Shown here piece by piece: positions 1-9,971 of a DNA stretch of 64,000 nt. Position numbers and translations under genes: made by a program. The stretch is from Litorilituus lipolyticus (GTDB taxonomy: Bacteria > Pseudomonadota > Gammaproteobacteria > Enterobacterales > Alteromonadaceae). The notes under the pieces were generated by a model. It did no database searches. It worked only from the letters and a program-made list of their open reading frames with translations, and had not been told where the DNA came from. The stretch spans positions 62,001-126,000 of the forward strand of contig NZ_SAWY01000027.1 in NCBI RefSeq assembly GCF_006439335.1, read 5' to 3'. Each line of letters starts with the position of its first letter. Position 1 is the stretch's first letter.

Positions 1-1502
1 CTATGGCAGCAAAACAAGCCCCAGGAATTGAAAGAGCCACATGGGGTTTTGATGTTTGGAAGATGCATGATGAAGCGTTATGGCAGCAAGAGTTAAATAA
101 CGCCATAGAGCAATCAGCGACTTCTTTAGAGCAGCTTAATGTAAAAGTTTTCGGTATAGATATCGATTCAAGAGTATTAAAAACGGCTCAGCAAAATGCT
201 CGTAATGCTCAACTGCAGCGATTTATTGAGTTTAGCTGTAAAGACACTAATAAAATGAATAATACCTTTGGTCAAGGTGGCACCATTTTATTTAACCCTC
301 CTTATGGTGAACGAATTGGTGAATTACCTGAACTAGTTGAAAGCTTTGTCTTATTTGGACAAAAACTAAAGGCACAGTTCATGGATTGGCGTGTTGCTAT
401 TTTAACAGCCAATGTTGATTTGTTAGCTATGCTTAAGCTTTCAAGCTTTAAACGCTACAAATTCAAAAACGGTCCTCTGGATTGCCAACTTGCGCTTTAT
501 AATATTGATGAAAAGCAGCTTGAAAAAGACTCTACAACACCACAATCAAATTTTGCTGAGCAAGACAGTGCCTTTGCCAATCGATTAAAGAAAAACAGAA
601 AATCATTAAAAGGCTGGTTGAAGTCAGGTCAAATCAATTCTTATCGCCTTTACGATGGTGATATTCCTGAATACAATGTTGCTATTGATATTTATAACGA
701 ATATCTAGTTATTCAAGAATACGCCGCACCTAAATCTATCGATGCAGAAAAGGCCGCCAAAAGATTACAAGAAGTTATTTATTGGGCTCCTAAAGTGTTA
801 GATATCACCACAGATAAAGTGGTGTTAAAAACACGTGCAAAGCAAAAGGGGCGAAACCAATATCAGCGTCTCGATAAGTCTAAACAAGCACTTACGGTGA
901 ATGAGCACGGTGCTTTGTTTAAAATTAATTTATGGGATTACCTTGATACAGGCTTATTCTTAGATCATCGAAAAACACGTCAGATTGTGGCTAAGAAAGC
1001 AAAAAATAAGAGCTTATTAAACTTGTTTGCATACACAGGTTCAGTGTCTGTTCAAGCAGCATTACATGGCGCAAACTCTGTAACCACGGTAGATATGTCG
1101 AATACTTACTTAAGCTGGGCACAGGATAACTTTGCTTTAAACAAGTTATCTGGCCATAAGTATGAGTTTATCCAAGCTGATTGTTTAGATTGGCTGAAAA
1201 AAAATACTAAGCAATTCGATTTAATATTTATTGACCCGCCAACGTTTTCAAACTCAAAAAGAATGGAAGACAGCTTTGATGTTCAACGTGATCATGTCGC
1301 TTTGATAACTGATGCATTGAAGTGTTTAACCCCAGAGGGTGAAATATTCTTCACTAACAACAAGCGTAATTTTAAAATGGACTTTGAAGCAATGGACACT
1401 TTAGGATTGAAAGCAGAAAATTTATCAGATGTAACACGAGATAAAGACTTTGCTCGTAATAAACATATTCATAATAGCTGGTCAATTACTCGCAAAAAAT
1501 GA
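1..1502 (+). CDS. rlmL: 23S rRNA (guanine) methyltransferase RlmKL, 3' part
   Basis: Fused dual methyltransferase that makes m2G2445 and m7G2069 in 23S rRNA. The gene starts before the window; about 500 C-terminal residues of roughly 700 are visible. The first methyltransferase motif NPPYGERIG lies near visible residue 98 and the second catalytic motif DPPTFSNSKRM near residue 410, with a SAM-binding stretch (LLNLFAYTGS) before it. These are the RlmL-like and RlmK-like halves known from E. coli. The frame is open from the window edge. A glutaredoxin-like gene follows 17 bp downstream and is probably co-transcribed. Confidence 0.95.
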   Translation, partial: MAAKQAPGIERATWGFDVWKMHDEALWQQELNNAIEQSATSLEQLNVKVFGIDIDSRVLKTAQQNARNAQLQRFIEFSCKDTNKMNNTFGQGGTILFNPPYGERIGELPELVESFVLFGQKLKAQFMDWRVAILTANVDLLAMLKLSSFKRYKFKNGPLDCQLALYNIDEKQLEKDSTTPQSNFAEQDSAFANRLKKNRKSLKGWLKSGQINSYRLYDGDIPEYNVAIDIYNEYLVIQEYAAPKSIDAEKAAKRLQEVIYWAPKVLDITTDKVVLKTRAKQKGRNQYQRLDKSKQALTVNEHGALFKINLWDYLDTGLFLDHRKTRQIVAKKAKNKSLLNLFAYTGSVSVQAALHGANSVTTVDMSNTYLSWAQDNFALNKLSGHKYEFIQADCLDWLKKNTKQFDLIFIDPPTFSNSKRMEDSFDVQRDHVALITDALKCLTPEGEIFFTNNKRNFKMDFEAMDTLGLKAENLSDVTRDKDFARNKHIHNSWSITRKK

Positions 1503-1519
1503 GTGAGAGAACATAATTC

Positions 1520-1774
1520 ATGACATCAATAAAGTATAACTTATATGGTAGTGAAGGCTGCCACTTATGTGAACAAGCATTGGCGCTTTGTAAAACACAA
1601 TTGCCCCATGGCAGTTATGAGCAAATCGATATTATTGAAACCGAAAATGTTGCTCATGAATCGTTAACATTAGTTGAGCTATATGGTGTCCACATACCTG
1701 TTTTAGAAAGGTTGTCAGATCATAAGAAACTGTTTTGGCCTTTTGATGAAAAACAGGTTAAGGCGTTGCTTTAA
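1520..1774 (+). CDS. Glutaredoxin-like family protein (DUF836 type)
   Basis: Small 84-residue thioredoxin-fold protein with a CxxC redox motif (GCHLCEQA, Cys15 and Cys18) and a cis-Pro region (HIPVLE) typical of glutaredoxin-like DUF836 proteins. It is likely cytosolic; the substrate is unknown. It sits 17 bp after rlmL and 60 bp before uup, the order also known in Shewanella and relatives, so it is probably part of an rlmL-grx-uup transcription unit. Confidence 0.85.
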   Translation: MTSIKYNLYGSEGCHLCEQALALCKTQLPHGSYEQIDIIETENVAHESLTLVELYGVHIPVLERLSDHKKLFWPFDEKQVKALL

Positions 1775-1833
1775 CGTCATTACATTTGCACAGTTATTTT
1801 CAAAAACTACTTTAAATAAATAAGTTAAAAAAT

Positions 1834-3756
1834 ATGGAATTATTCAGAATCGCCAATGGTGAACTTGCTTTTGGTGAAGGTAAAATTTTAGATCAAGCTG
1901 AACTAAGCGTACAAAGCAATGAACGTATATGTTTGGTTGGTAAGAATGGCGCAGGTAAGTCGACCTTGATGAAAGTTATCATGGGCTTACAGAAGCTTGA
2001 TGATGGCCAAATATTGAAATCTAATACCATGCAAATGGCCATGTTAGAACAAGACCCTCCTGAATCATCTAATGTAAGTGTTTTTGATTATATTGCCCAA
2101 GGCGTAAAAGCCAATGCTGAGTTAATAAAGCGTTATCATGGTTTAATTAACTTAATAGCAGAAGACCCTAGTGAAGCAAATTTAGAAAAATTATCTAAAG
2201 TGCAAGAAGATCTTGAACAAGCTGGCGCTTGGCAAGATGAACAAAAAATTGAACAAGTAATGAGTACGCTTGCTTTAAACCCTGACGATAAGATATGTGA
2301 CTTGTCAGGAGGATGGTTGCGAAAATTAGCCCTAGCAAAGGCATTAGTGACTTCACCCGATATTTTGTTACTTGATGAACCTACTAACCATTTAGATATC
2401 GATAGTGTTCTTTGGTTGGAGAAATTCTTAAAAGATTTCAGTGGCACTATTATCTTTATTAGTCATGACAGGGCATTTATTCGAGGCTTATCAACACGTA
2501 TATTAGATTTAGATAGAGGTAAGTTAAAAAGCTACCCTGGTGATTACGATCTTTATATCGAGCAAAAGCAGCATGACTTGCAAGTAGAAGAGCAGCAAAA
2601 TGCCTTGTTTGATAAGCGCCTTGCAGAGGAAGAAGTTTGGATAAGACAAGGTATCAAAGCTAGACGCACAAGAAATGAAGGACGTGTAAGGGCGCTAGAA
2701 AAACTGCGTTTAGAAAGAAAAGCCCGCAGAGAAGTGAAAACTCAAGGCAGCATGACAATCAGTCAAGGTGAGCGTTCAGGTAAATTAGTCTTTGAAGCTG
2801 AACATGTCAGCGTTGCCTTTGATGATAAAGTCGTGATTAAAGATCTAAATTTATTAATTAACCGAAATGATAGGTTAGCGTTAATTGGTGCAAATGGTAC
2901 TGGTAAATCGACGCTTATTAAATTGATTATGGAAAAGCTTGCCGCTACCAGTGGTAAGATGCGCTCTGGCGTTAATTTAGATGTCGCCTACTTTGATCAA
3001 CACCGTGAAGCATTAGATATAAATAAAACTGTACAAGAAATTGTTGGTGAAGGTAAACAGGAAGTCATGGTAAATGGTAAATCACGCCATGTTCTTGGTT
3101 ATCTACAAGATTTTCTCTTTAGCCCCAAGCGCGCACGTACTCCGGTAAGAGCACTTTCTGGTGGTGAGAAAAATCGATTATTACTGGCGAGATTGTTTTT
3201 AAAGCCAAGTAATTTATTGATTTTAGATGAACCAACAAACGATCTTGATATAGAAACATTAGAACTTTTAGAAGAAGTCGTTGCAAATTATGCAGGAACC
3301 GTTATTTTAGTAAGCCATGATCGTGATTTTGTTAATAATTGTGTAAACACTTGCCTTTATTTCGATGGAACAGGTCATATAAATCAGATTGTTGGTGGTT
3401 ATGATGATGTTGACAGTTACTTAGCGCAGAAAGAACAACAAAGACAAGCACAATTATCAGAAGTTAATAAAGTCCATAAATCACAGGAAAAAGGCCAAAC
3501 GTCTAATGTGACTAATAATCAACAAAAGACGATAAAGAAGAAGTTATCTTATAAAGAAAAGAAAGAGCTTGAAGAGCTTCCTGAAATAATTGATGATCTT
3601 GAAACTTTAATTGAATCTTTACAAGATCAAATTAACCAAGCTGATTTTTTTAATCAAGACAGCGAACAAAGTCAAAAAATATTGAACCAGCTAGCAGAAA
3701 GTGAGTCAAAACTTGACCTTGCTTATACTAAGTGGCAAGAATTAGATGAGTTATAG
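1834..3756 (+). CDS. uup: ABC-F family ATPase Uup
   Basis: Soluble ABC-F protein with two nucleotide-binding domains and no membrane segments. Domain 1 has Walker A GKNGAGKST (about residues 37-45), signature LSGGW and Walker B LLLDEPTNHLD. Domain 2 has GANGTGKST, signature LSGGEKNR and LILDEPTNDLD. A charged linker lies between them, and the last ~90 residues form a coiled coil (KELEELPEIIDDLETLIESL), the DNA-binding C-terminal domain of Uup. Uup family proteins act on ribosomes and branched DNA and suppress precise transposon excision. Length (640 aa) matches E. coli Uup (635). Confidence 0.95.
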   Translation: MELFRIANGELAFGEGKILDQAELSVQSNERICLVGKNGAGKSTLMKVIMGLQKLDDGQILKSNTMQMAMLEQDPPESSNVSVFDYIAQGVKANAELIKRYHGLINLIAEDPSEANLEKLSKVQEDLEQAGAWQDEQKIEQVMSTLALNPDDKICDLSGGWLRKLALAKALVTSPDILLLDEPTNHLDIDSVLWLEKFLKDFSGTIIFISHDRAFIRGLSTRILDLDRGKLKSYPGDYDLYIEQKQHDLQVEEQQNALFDKRLAEEEVWIRQGIKARRTRNEGRVRALEKLRLERKARREVKTQGSMTISQGERSGKLVFEAEHVSVAFDDKVVIKDLNLLINRNDRLALIGANGTGKSTLIKLIMEKLAATSGKMRSGVNLDVAYFDQHREALDINKTVQEIVGEGKQEVMVNGKSRHVLGYLQDFLFSPKRARTPVRALSGGEKNRLLLARLFLKPSNLLILDEPTNDLDIETLELLEEVVANYAGTVILVSHDRDFVNNCVNTCLYFDGTGHINQIVGGYDDVDSYLAQKEQQRQAQLSEVNKVHKSQEKGQTSNVTNNQQKTIKKKLSYKEKKELEELPEIIDDLETLIESLQDQINQADFFNQDSEQSQKILNQLAESESKLDLAYTKWQELDEL

Positions 3757-3831
3757 TCTAAAAAACAATAACTTGAAGTCATCACCGCGTATTTTCAACA
3801 AATAATCTAAAGATTGAGTTAAGAAGTAATA

Positions 3832-5649
3832 ATGAAGCATTTTGGAAAGAATTTTATTGCACTAGGTATTGTCAGTGCATTTAGTGCAGGTTTAATTACA
3901 ACTGCACAAGCAGCTACTTATAGAGTGGTAGATAAAAACGTTGTCGATGAGCTTAAATATACTTATGCGCAACATCAAAATAATAATGGTGTGCTAGCCA
4001 TATCAGGGGCAAAATTATATAACCTACCTGTACAGTTTGACTATCTAGATGAGCTTAATTTTCAAGATATTGAGCGATATGCTGAAACATTTCATGAGCA
4101 ATATCATGAGTTGGAAGATTTAGAAGATTATGATGCGATGGTCGCTGGCAACCCAACGGCTAACGACTTATCATGGATTATCAAGTGGTTAGACGATGAT
4201 ACTTACGGAGCGGGTAGAAGACACAACCGTAAATTAGATGAATATCAAAAATTTGCAGATACTGTCGCTATGGTAAATTTAGGTGGAAACTCGGTAACTG
4301 AGCAGTTCACGATATTTGATGTGCCATTTGAGGGGACTGAACAATTAACCCGTTCTACTTTCGATATTATCTCAGGCACCACAGATTCAGGTGTTGCTTA
4401 TGGCTCGGGTAGTGCGCCTTATTTGCCTATGGAGCCATTTACGGATAGCAATGGTAATATCAGGAACTATTGGATTAGAGATTTTGGTCAACGCGGCTTT
4501 TTCTCTTTTGATAACGGTGCACAAATTGTCCCAGTAGAGCCTATAGAAACCCAATATGGTGGTGGTTTATCGACGGTTATCGATATTAATGATAATAATA
4601 CCGCAGTTGGTTATGTCAGTTTCAAATTAAATGAATACCTTGTCAGAAATACTATTGAAGGAACAGGCGATGGTGATTGTCGAAGTAGTGGTATTTTAAA
4701 CTTAATGCCATTTGAAGTTTGTGTTCAGCGCTTTCAAGCTGATATGTATCATAAAATGGCCTATAAAGCATCAGTTTCTCCTGACGGTGAAATAATTACT
4801 GAGCAATTAGGTTTATTAATTGAACCACACCCAGATGATGAAAGAACCCATTCAAGTTATGCTACAGCGGTAAATAATCATGGTGTCGCGGTTGGTTTTG
4901 CCGATGGCTGGTATGATGAAAATGTAACAGAACCAGCAAGCAACCAGCGCACTTATACTGCGTATGCTGTGATGTATAAAGATGGTGAGGTATTTGATTT
5001 TAACCAGAAGAATAATGTTTACCCGTATTCGGGGGCAGTCTCAAAGGCGTATGATATTAATGATAACGGTATTGCGGTAGGGTATATATACAATGAAAGA
5101 GGTACAAAGAAGTTTTTCTATGTAGATACCGCTAAGCCTAAAGATACTATTGAAATTATTACACCTGATGATTTCTTTACGACTTCAGACAGTACTGCTT
5201 ACGCGGTTAATGAAAATGGCTTTATCGTAGGTGATGGTCAAGTAGAAACCCATAATGATAGCCCTTCAAATCCACGTAGAACCGCCGCATTTTTATATGA
5301 TATTAATAATGATGTCTTTAGTAACGTTAATGATCTCGTTGGTTGTGATAGTCCCTATACTATTTTAGAAGCTCGAGATATTAACGATGAGAATGTTATT
5401 TCTGCTACCGCAATTATTTCAAGCGATCGCTATGACTCCAAAGGTGAACTTGTGCTTGATGATGAAGGTAACCCTGTTAAAGAAGATGTTGTACGTGCTG
5501 TAGTTCTAGAACCAATCGAAGGTGAGATAGAAGATTGCTCTGTTGTTGAAGAGAAAGTAAAACGTCAAGGTGCTAGCATTGGTATTACTGCTCTATGGGC
5601 AATTTTTGCGTTAACACTATTTCGTCGTAGAACGTTAAATAAAAAATAG
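3832..5649 (+). CDS. DUF3466 family exported protein with GlyGly-CTERM-like tail
   Basis: 605-residue exported protein beginning with a signal peptide (MKHFGKNFIALGIVSAFSAG, cleavage near AQA). It contains several repeats of a HAF-like motif: DINDNNTAVGYV, AVNNHGVAVGFADG, DINDNGIAVGYI, AVNENGFIVGDG. The C-terminus has a small-residue turn (GASIG), a hydrophobic span and an RRR cluster, which fits a GlyGly-CTERM (rhombosortase) sorting signal. Function is unknown. Its position between uup and rmf is conserved in Alteromonadales. It is followed by a strong terminator. Confidence 0.85.
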   Translation: MKHFGKNFIALGIVSAFSAGLITTAQAATYRVVDKNVVDELKYTYAQHQNNNGVLAISGAKLYNLPVQFDYLDELNFQDIERYAETFHEQYHELEDLEDYDAMVAGNPTANDLSWIIKWLDDDTYGAGRRHNRKLDEYQKFADTVAMVNLGGNSVTEQFTIFDVPFEGTEQLTRSTFDIISGTTDSGVAYGSGSAPYLPMEPFTDSNGNIRNYWIRDFGQRGFFSFDNGAQIVPVEPIETQYGGGLSTVIDINDNNTAVGYVSFKLNEYLVRNTIEGTGDGDCRSSGILNLMPFEVCVQRFQADMYHKMAYKASVSPDGEIITEQLGLLIEPHPDDERTHSSYATAVNNHGVAVGFADGWYDENVTEPASNQRTYTAYAVMYKDGEVFDFNQKNNVYPYSGAVSKAYDINDNGIAVGYIYNERGTKKFFYVDTAKPKDTIEIITPDDFFTTSDSTAYAVNENGFIVGDGQVETHNDSPSNPRRTAAFLYDINNDVFSNVNDLVGCDSPYTILEARDINDENVISATAIISSDRYDSKGELVLDDEGNPVKEDVVRAVVLEPIEGEIEDCSVVEEKVKRQGASIGITALWAIFALTLFRRRTLNKK

Positions 5650-5680
5650 TTTTATTTCATTGTTATAAAACTAACTCGTT

Positions 5681-5707
5681 AAAAAGCACTCACTGAGTGC
5701 TTTTTTT
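5681..5707 (+). terminator. Rho-independent terminator after the DUF3466 gene
   Basis: A 12-bp perfect stem (AAAAAGCACTCA / TGAGTGCTTTTT) with a 1-nt centre, followed by a T run, 32 bp after the stop codon. It would end the rlmL-uup-DUF3466 transcript. The centre is too short for a real loop, so the inner pairs will open. Confidence 0.85.
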
Positions 5708-5920
5708 ATTTGTGATAGATGATTTTTCTTGGTGCAACTTACGCACTAGACTAATAAAAAATTTATTGAAATAAAGATAACTGTTTTCATCTACTTAATG
5801 GAGTCAGGGCTAGTATTCCAATGCTGCTGATTGTTTTTTAACTATTGTTGACTATTCTTAAAGTAACCTATCGATAGTTTAATTTCAAAAACAGTGGAAG
5901 CAATTAAGGAGCGTGTATAC

Positions 5921-6097
5921 ATGATGAAAAGGCAGAAACGCGATCGCCAAGATAGGGCTCACACTAAGGGTTATCAAGCAGGAATAGCCGGACGTTCTAA
6001 AGAACATTGCCCTTACCAAAGTAATGCAATTAAATCACAATGGTTAGGTGGATGGCGAGCAGCCATAGAAGACAAACAACAAGGCCTATTCAAGTAA
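5921..6097 (+). CDS. rmf: Ribosome modulation factor (RMF)
   Basis: Small basic protein that dimerises 70S ribosomes into inactive 100S particles in stationary phase. Apart from one extra N-terminal Met it aligns along almost its full length with E. coli RMF (MKRQKRDR, GYQAGIAGRSKE, CPYQ, SQWLGGWR). An upstream in-frame ATG at 5894 would add nine residues absent from the family. An AAGGAG at 5906-5911 is well spaced for ATG 5921 and possible for ATG 5924, so the start is at 5921 or 5924. It is convergent with fabA across a shared terminator. Confidence 0.95.
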   Translation: MMKRQKRDRQDRAHTKGYQAGIAGRSKEHCPYQSNAIKSQWLGGWRAAIEDKQQGLFK

Positions 6098-6132
6098 ACG
6101 CTTACGCAGTTTATTAATATAGCCAATAAAAT

Positions 6133-6160
6133 AATAAACCCAGCATATGCTGGGTTTATT
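6133..6160. terminator. Bidirectional terminator between rmf and fabA
   Basis: Perfect palindrome AATAAACCCAGCAT / ATGCTGGGTTTATT between the convergent rmf and fabA genes, with A and T flanks on both sides. It can serve both genes. Confidence 0.8.
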
Positions 6161-6184
6161 TCATATAATTCAAACTAAAATTGA

Positions 6185-6706
6185 TTAGAAGCTAGTTGTA
6201 TCGGTAAATAAACCAACTTTTAAGTCTTTAGCAGTATATATTTCACGACCATCAACACTGACGCTGCCATCTGCAAGGCCCATGAATAATTTACGCTTAA
6301 TAACACGCTTCATATCTATTTTGAAGGTTACTTTACTTGCGGTAGGTAAGATTTGACCAGTAAATTTAACTTCGCCCACGCCAAGAGCACGTCCTTTGCC
6401 TGGACCACCAGACCAACCTAAAAAGAAGCCCACTAATTGCCACATTGCATCAAGACCAAGACAACCAGGCATAACAGGATCACCCTTAAAGTGACAGTCA
6501 AAAAACCATAAGTCAGGCGTAATATCTAATTCAGCTAAGATATAGCCTTTACCATGTTCGCCACCTTCTTCTGTGATAGTAACGATACGATCCATCATTA
6601 ACATATTGTCTGAAGGGAGTTGAGAGTTACCTTCACCAAACATTTCGCCTGTGCCGGCTTTAATTAAATCTTCTTTGCTATATGAGTTTTGTTGTGCCAT
6701 CGCCAT
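6185..6706 (-). CDS. fabA: 3-hydroxydecanoyl-ACP dehydratase/isomerase FabA
   Basis: Bifunctional hot-dog-fold enzyme that dehydrates 3-hydroxydecanoyl-ACP and isomerises trans-2- to cis-3-decenoyl-ACP, the branch point of unsaturated fatty acid synthesis. It matches E. coli FabA over its length: [12 protein letters not shown], the active-site His in [18 protein letters not shown] and Asp in [12 protein letters not shown], and [11 protein letters not shown]. At 173 aa it is the family size. An alternative start two codons downstream is possible. Confidence 0.96.
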   Translation of the reverse strand: MAMAQQNSYSKEDLIKAGTGEMFGEGNSQLPSDNMLMMDRIVTITEEGGEHGKGYILAELDITPDLWFFDCHFKGDPVMPGCLGLDAMWQLVGFFLGWSGGPGKGRALGVGEVKFTGQILPTASKVTFKIDMKRVIKRKLFMGLADGSVSVDGREIYTAKDLKVGLFTDTTSF

Positions 6707-6963
6707 AATAGAGCTGATACCCGATAATAAATTTAGGTCGCTACTTTAGCGTACGCTTGTACACTAAACAACTCTGAACAGTTAAAAAAATAAAATATTT
6801 TGATGAAAATCAAACTCTGCTTTGTACGCGCATTGCTACAGTCGACTTTTTGCTGCTAGATGATTTTGATGTGCAAGAATTTTAGAGGCGATATTCCTTT
6901 ACGAAAAGATGTGTATATAATGTTGCTATCAGACAGCCTACTGGCAAATAAGAGTTAACCTAA

Positions 6964-7233
6964 ATGAATCAAATCGAGCCTAAACAAGAAAGAAAGGCAA
7001 TGAGCAATGCAGAAAAGCAAAAGCGCTACCGTGAGAGGCAAAAGGAACGCGGTTTGCAAGAAATGCGTGGCTACTTATCTCCAGAAGCAAAAGAGTGTTA
7101 TAAATTAATTAGTGAACAAACTAATTGGTCTGATAGTGTTATTTTAAGTAATGCTGTAAGGCTAACCTATGCAGCCTACAAAAATGGTCAGATTGGTCTG
7201 CTAAATAGCTGGCTAAAAAATAACAAGCTCTAG
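6964..7233 (+). CDS. Small basic protein, possible ribbon-helix-helix-type DNA-binding protein
   Basis: 89-residue protein with a very basic N-terminal third (KQKRYRERQKERG) followed by a predicted helical part (SPEAKECYKLISEQTNWSDSVILSNAVRLTYAAY). The layout recalls small ribbon-helix-helix proteins but I do not recognise the family. No strong ribosome binding site is visible at ATG 6964; ATG 7000 (MSNAEKQ) has a GAAAGG nearby and could be the true start. It stands alone between fabA (divergent) and gacA. Confidence 0.55.
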   Translation: MNQIEPKQERKAMSNAEKQKRYRERQKERGLQEMRGYLSPEAKECYKLISEQTNWSDSVILSNAVRLTYAAYKNGQIGLLNSWLKNNKL

Positions 7234-7369
7234 AAGTTATAAAGGTTTTACACTTAGAAAGGGCAATGGTACATTAATTTCTTAAATACGTATCATTGAT
7301 GCGTTATAGTCCTACGAATGTTAATGAACGTAAGTAAGATAATCATTTTAAAAAGAAAAGGCGAAACCA

Positions 7370-8014
7370 TTGATAAACGTTTTATTAGTAGATGATCATG
7401 AGTTAGTGAGAACAGGCATTAATAAGATACTTAGCGACGTAAAAGGGCTTAAAGTTATTGGTGAATGTGATACTGGTGAAGATGCTATTAAATTTTGTCG
7501 TCAAACAGATGTTGACGTTATCCTCATGGATATGGATATGCCTGGTATGGGAGGATTAGAAGCCACGAAAAAGATATTGCGCATTTCTCCTGACGTAAAA
7601 GTTATCGTGTTAACGGTTCATAGTGAAGACCCCTTCCCAACTAAAGTGATGCAAATGGGCGCATCAGGCTACTTAACGAAAGGAGCAGGACCTGATGAAA
7701 TGGTTAATGCCATAAGAGCTGTTAATAGTGGTCAACGTTATTTAACCACAGAAATTGCTCAACAAATGGCATTAAGTCAGTTTAAATCAGTAGAAGAAAA
7801 TCCTTTTAATGCTTTGTCTGATCGTGAACTACAAATTATGTTAATGATTACTCGTGGTGAAAAAGTACCTGATATCTCAGAACATTTGGTATTAAGTACT
7901 AAGACAATCAATAGTTATCGATATCGCATGTTTGAAAAGCTTGGCGTGAGTAATGACGTAGAGCTAACGCATTTAGCAATACGCCACGGTATGTTAAAAA
8001 CAGAAAAACTCTAA
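7370..8014 (+). CDS. uvrY: Response regulator UvrY/GacA
   Basis: NarL/FixJ-type two-component regulator that in gammaproteobacteria responds to BarA/GacS and drives Csr small RNAs. The receiver domain has DD at residues 8-9 (LLVDDHE), phospho-acceptor Asp in VDVILMDMDMPG, and Lys in SGYLTKGAG. A LuxR-type helix-turn-helix follows (LSDRELQIMLMITRGEKVPDISEHL, STKTINSYRYRMFEKLGV). The start is TTG (7370), supported by the family N-terminus MINVLLVDDHELVR. uvrC begins 2 nt after its stop, the conserved uvrY-uvrC operon. Confidence 0.95.
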   Translation: MINVLLVDDHELVRTGINKILSDVKGLKVIGECDTGEDAIKFCRQTDVDVILMDMDMPGMGGLEATKKILRISPDVKVIVLTVHSEDPFPTKVMQMGASGYLTKGAGPDEMVNAIRAVNSGQRYLTTEIAQQMALSQFKSVEENPFNALSDRELQIMLMITRGEKVPDISEHLVLSTKTINSYRYRMFEKLGVSNDVELTHLAIRHGMLKTEKL

Positions 8015-8016
8015 TT

Positions 8017-9924
8017 TTGTCAGATCAAGTTAATAATCCACCTTCAACGCAGATTGATCACGCTGAGCAAGTTGAACAAGATAGTAATGAAAACGTGGTT
8101 AATAACTTCGACTCGGCTGCTTTTCTTGCTTCAGTAACAGAGCAAGCTGGTGTTTATCGTATGTATAACCTGCAACAAGAGGTTATATACGTAGGTAAGG
8201 CAAAGCAGTTAAAAAAACGTTTGTCGAGTTATTTCAGAAAAGATGTTGGCTCAGTAAAAACGAAGGCGCTGGTTAAACAAATTTGTGCAATAGATGTTAC
8301 CGTTACTCATACCGAGGGCGAGGCACTTATTCTTGAAAATAACTACATCAAAAAATATCAACCTAAGTACAACATATTACTTCGTGATGATAAAACCTAT
8401 CCCTATTTACTTATTACTGATCATAAGCATCCTAAATTAGGCGCACATCGCGGTGGTAAAAAAGTCAAAGGAGAATACTTTGGCCCATATCCAACAGTTG
8501 GTGCAGTATGGGAAAGCTTACGCTTGATGCAGAAGATATTTCCTATTAGGCAATGTGAAGATAGTTATTATCGAGCACGTTCTCGCCCTTGTTTACAATA
8601 TCAGTTAGGGCGTTGTTCAGCACCGTGTGTTGATAAAATATCAACTGATGATTATCAAGAACAAGTTAAATTGGCTAAGTTGTTTTTAAGAGGAAAAAGC
8701 TCAAAAGTTATTGAGCAACTCGTTTCACGTATGGAACAGGCGAGTAATGACTTAGCCTTTGAACAAGCTGCTAAATACCGAGATCAAATTGCTACCTTAC
8801 GTAAGATTCAGCAACAACAGCATGTAAGTGGCGTTGCGGCAGAAATGGATGTTGTTGGTTTGTATCGTATAAATTCTCAAGCTTGTGTTCATTTACTTTG
8901 TATTCGCGATCATAAAATTCTTGGTAGTAAAAGTTTTTATCCAGTTGTACCAAGTGAAACTACTGATAGTGAAATACTGCAAGCTTTTGTAAGTCAACAT
9001 TATTTAAATCATGAACCTTTACAAGGAAGTATTCCTAAAGAAATCGTAATAGGTCATCAAATAGAGCAAGTTGATGAATTAAGTTTACTGCTGTCTGAAC
9101 AAGCAGAATATGATGTAAAAATATCAACACGTATACGCTCTGAAAGGGCACAGTATTTAAAGCTAGCTACAACTAATGCCCAAACAGCACTAATTACTAG
9201 AAACAGTCATAAAGAGTCGATGCAGGCACGATTTGCTGCTTTGAATGAGGTTTTCGAGTTAGATAATGGCATTCAACGTATTGAATGCTTTGATATTAGC
9301 CACACAATGGGCCAGCAAACCATTGCATCAAATGTCGTTTTTAATCAAGAAGGGCCATTAAAAACTGATTATAGGCGTTATAATGTTCATGGTATTACAC
9401 CTGGTGATGATTACGCTGCTATGGCTTTTGCGCTCAGAAAGCGGTATGGCAAATTAGCCAGCATGGAAAATATGCCTGATATTGTATTTATTGATGGAGG
9501 TAAAGGGCAGTTAGCAAAAGCAGAAGATTTTTTTAATGAAATAAATTTCGCTAAAACACCCTTATTGGTGGGGGTAGCAAAGGGCGAGTCTCGAAAGCCT
9601 GGTTTAGAAACGTTAATTTTGGCAGGAAGCCATCAACTCATCTCCTTACCAGCAACATCACCAGCGCTGCATTTGGTTCAACATATTCGAGATGAATCAC
9701 ATCGGTTTGCAATCTCTGGTCATCGAGCGAAAAGACAAAAAGTAAGTAAAAAATCACAATTAGAAATGATAGAAGGTATAGGAGCAAAAAAACGCCAAAG
9801 CCTTTTAAAATTTTTAGGTGGTATGCAAGAAGTTATGCAAGCAGATATTTCGCAACTTGAAAAGGTGCCAGGAATAAGCAAAGTGCTTGCGCAAAATATT
9901 TATGATGCATTGCATGACAAGTGA
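8017..9924 (+). CDS. uvrC: Excinuclease ABC subunit C
   Basis: Dual-incision nuclease of nucleotide excision repair. Domains in order: GIY-YIG nuclease (AGVYRMYN...VIYVGKAKQLKKRLSSYF, about residues 43-75), Cys-rich RPCLQYQLGRCSAPC, UVR domain binding UvrB (FEQAAKYRDQIATLRKI), RNase H-like C-terminal nuclease (ECFDISHTMGQ, VFIDGGKGQL), and two helix-hairpin-helix motifs (MIEGIGAKKRQSLL, LEKVPGISKVLA). The start is TTG at 8017, 2 nt after uvrY. This gives a poorly conserved N-terminal extension of about 30 acidic/polar residues before the GIY-YIG domain. Confidence 0.96.
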   Translation: MSDQVNNPPSTQIDHAEQVEQDSNENVVNNFDSAAFLASVTEQAGVYRMYNLQQEVIYVGKAKQLKKRLSSYFRKDVGSVKTKALVKQICAIDVTVTHTEGEALILENNYIKKYQPKYNILLRDDKTYPYLLITDHKHPKLGAHRGGKKVKGEYFGPYPTVGAVWESLRLMQKIFPIRQCEDSYYRARSRPCLQYQLGRCSAPCVDKISTDDYQEQVKLAKLFLRGKSSKVIEQLVSRMEQASNDLAFEQAAKYRDQIATLRKIQQQQHVSGVAAEMDVVGLYRINSQACVHLLCIRDHKILGSKSFYPVVPSETTDSEILQAFVSQHYLNHEPLQGSIPKEIVIGHQIEQVDELSLLLSEQAEYDVKISTRIRSERAQYLKLATTNAQTALITRNSHKESMQARFAALNEVFELDNGIQRIECFDISHTMGQQTIASNVVFNQEGPLKTDYRRYNVHGITPGDDYAAMAFALRKRYGKLASMENMPDIVFIDGGKGQLAKAEDFFNEINFAKTPLLVGVAKGESRKPGLETLILAGSHQLISLPATSPALHLVQHIRDESHRFAISGHRAKRQKVSKKSQLEMIEGIGAKKRQSLLKFLGGMQEVMQADISQLEKVPGISKVLAQNIYDALHDK

Positions 9925-9971
9925 TTCATAAACTGTGTAAAATAAAGTAAAAGTACTTGTAGTGAAAAGTA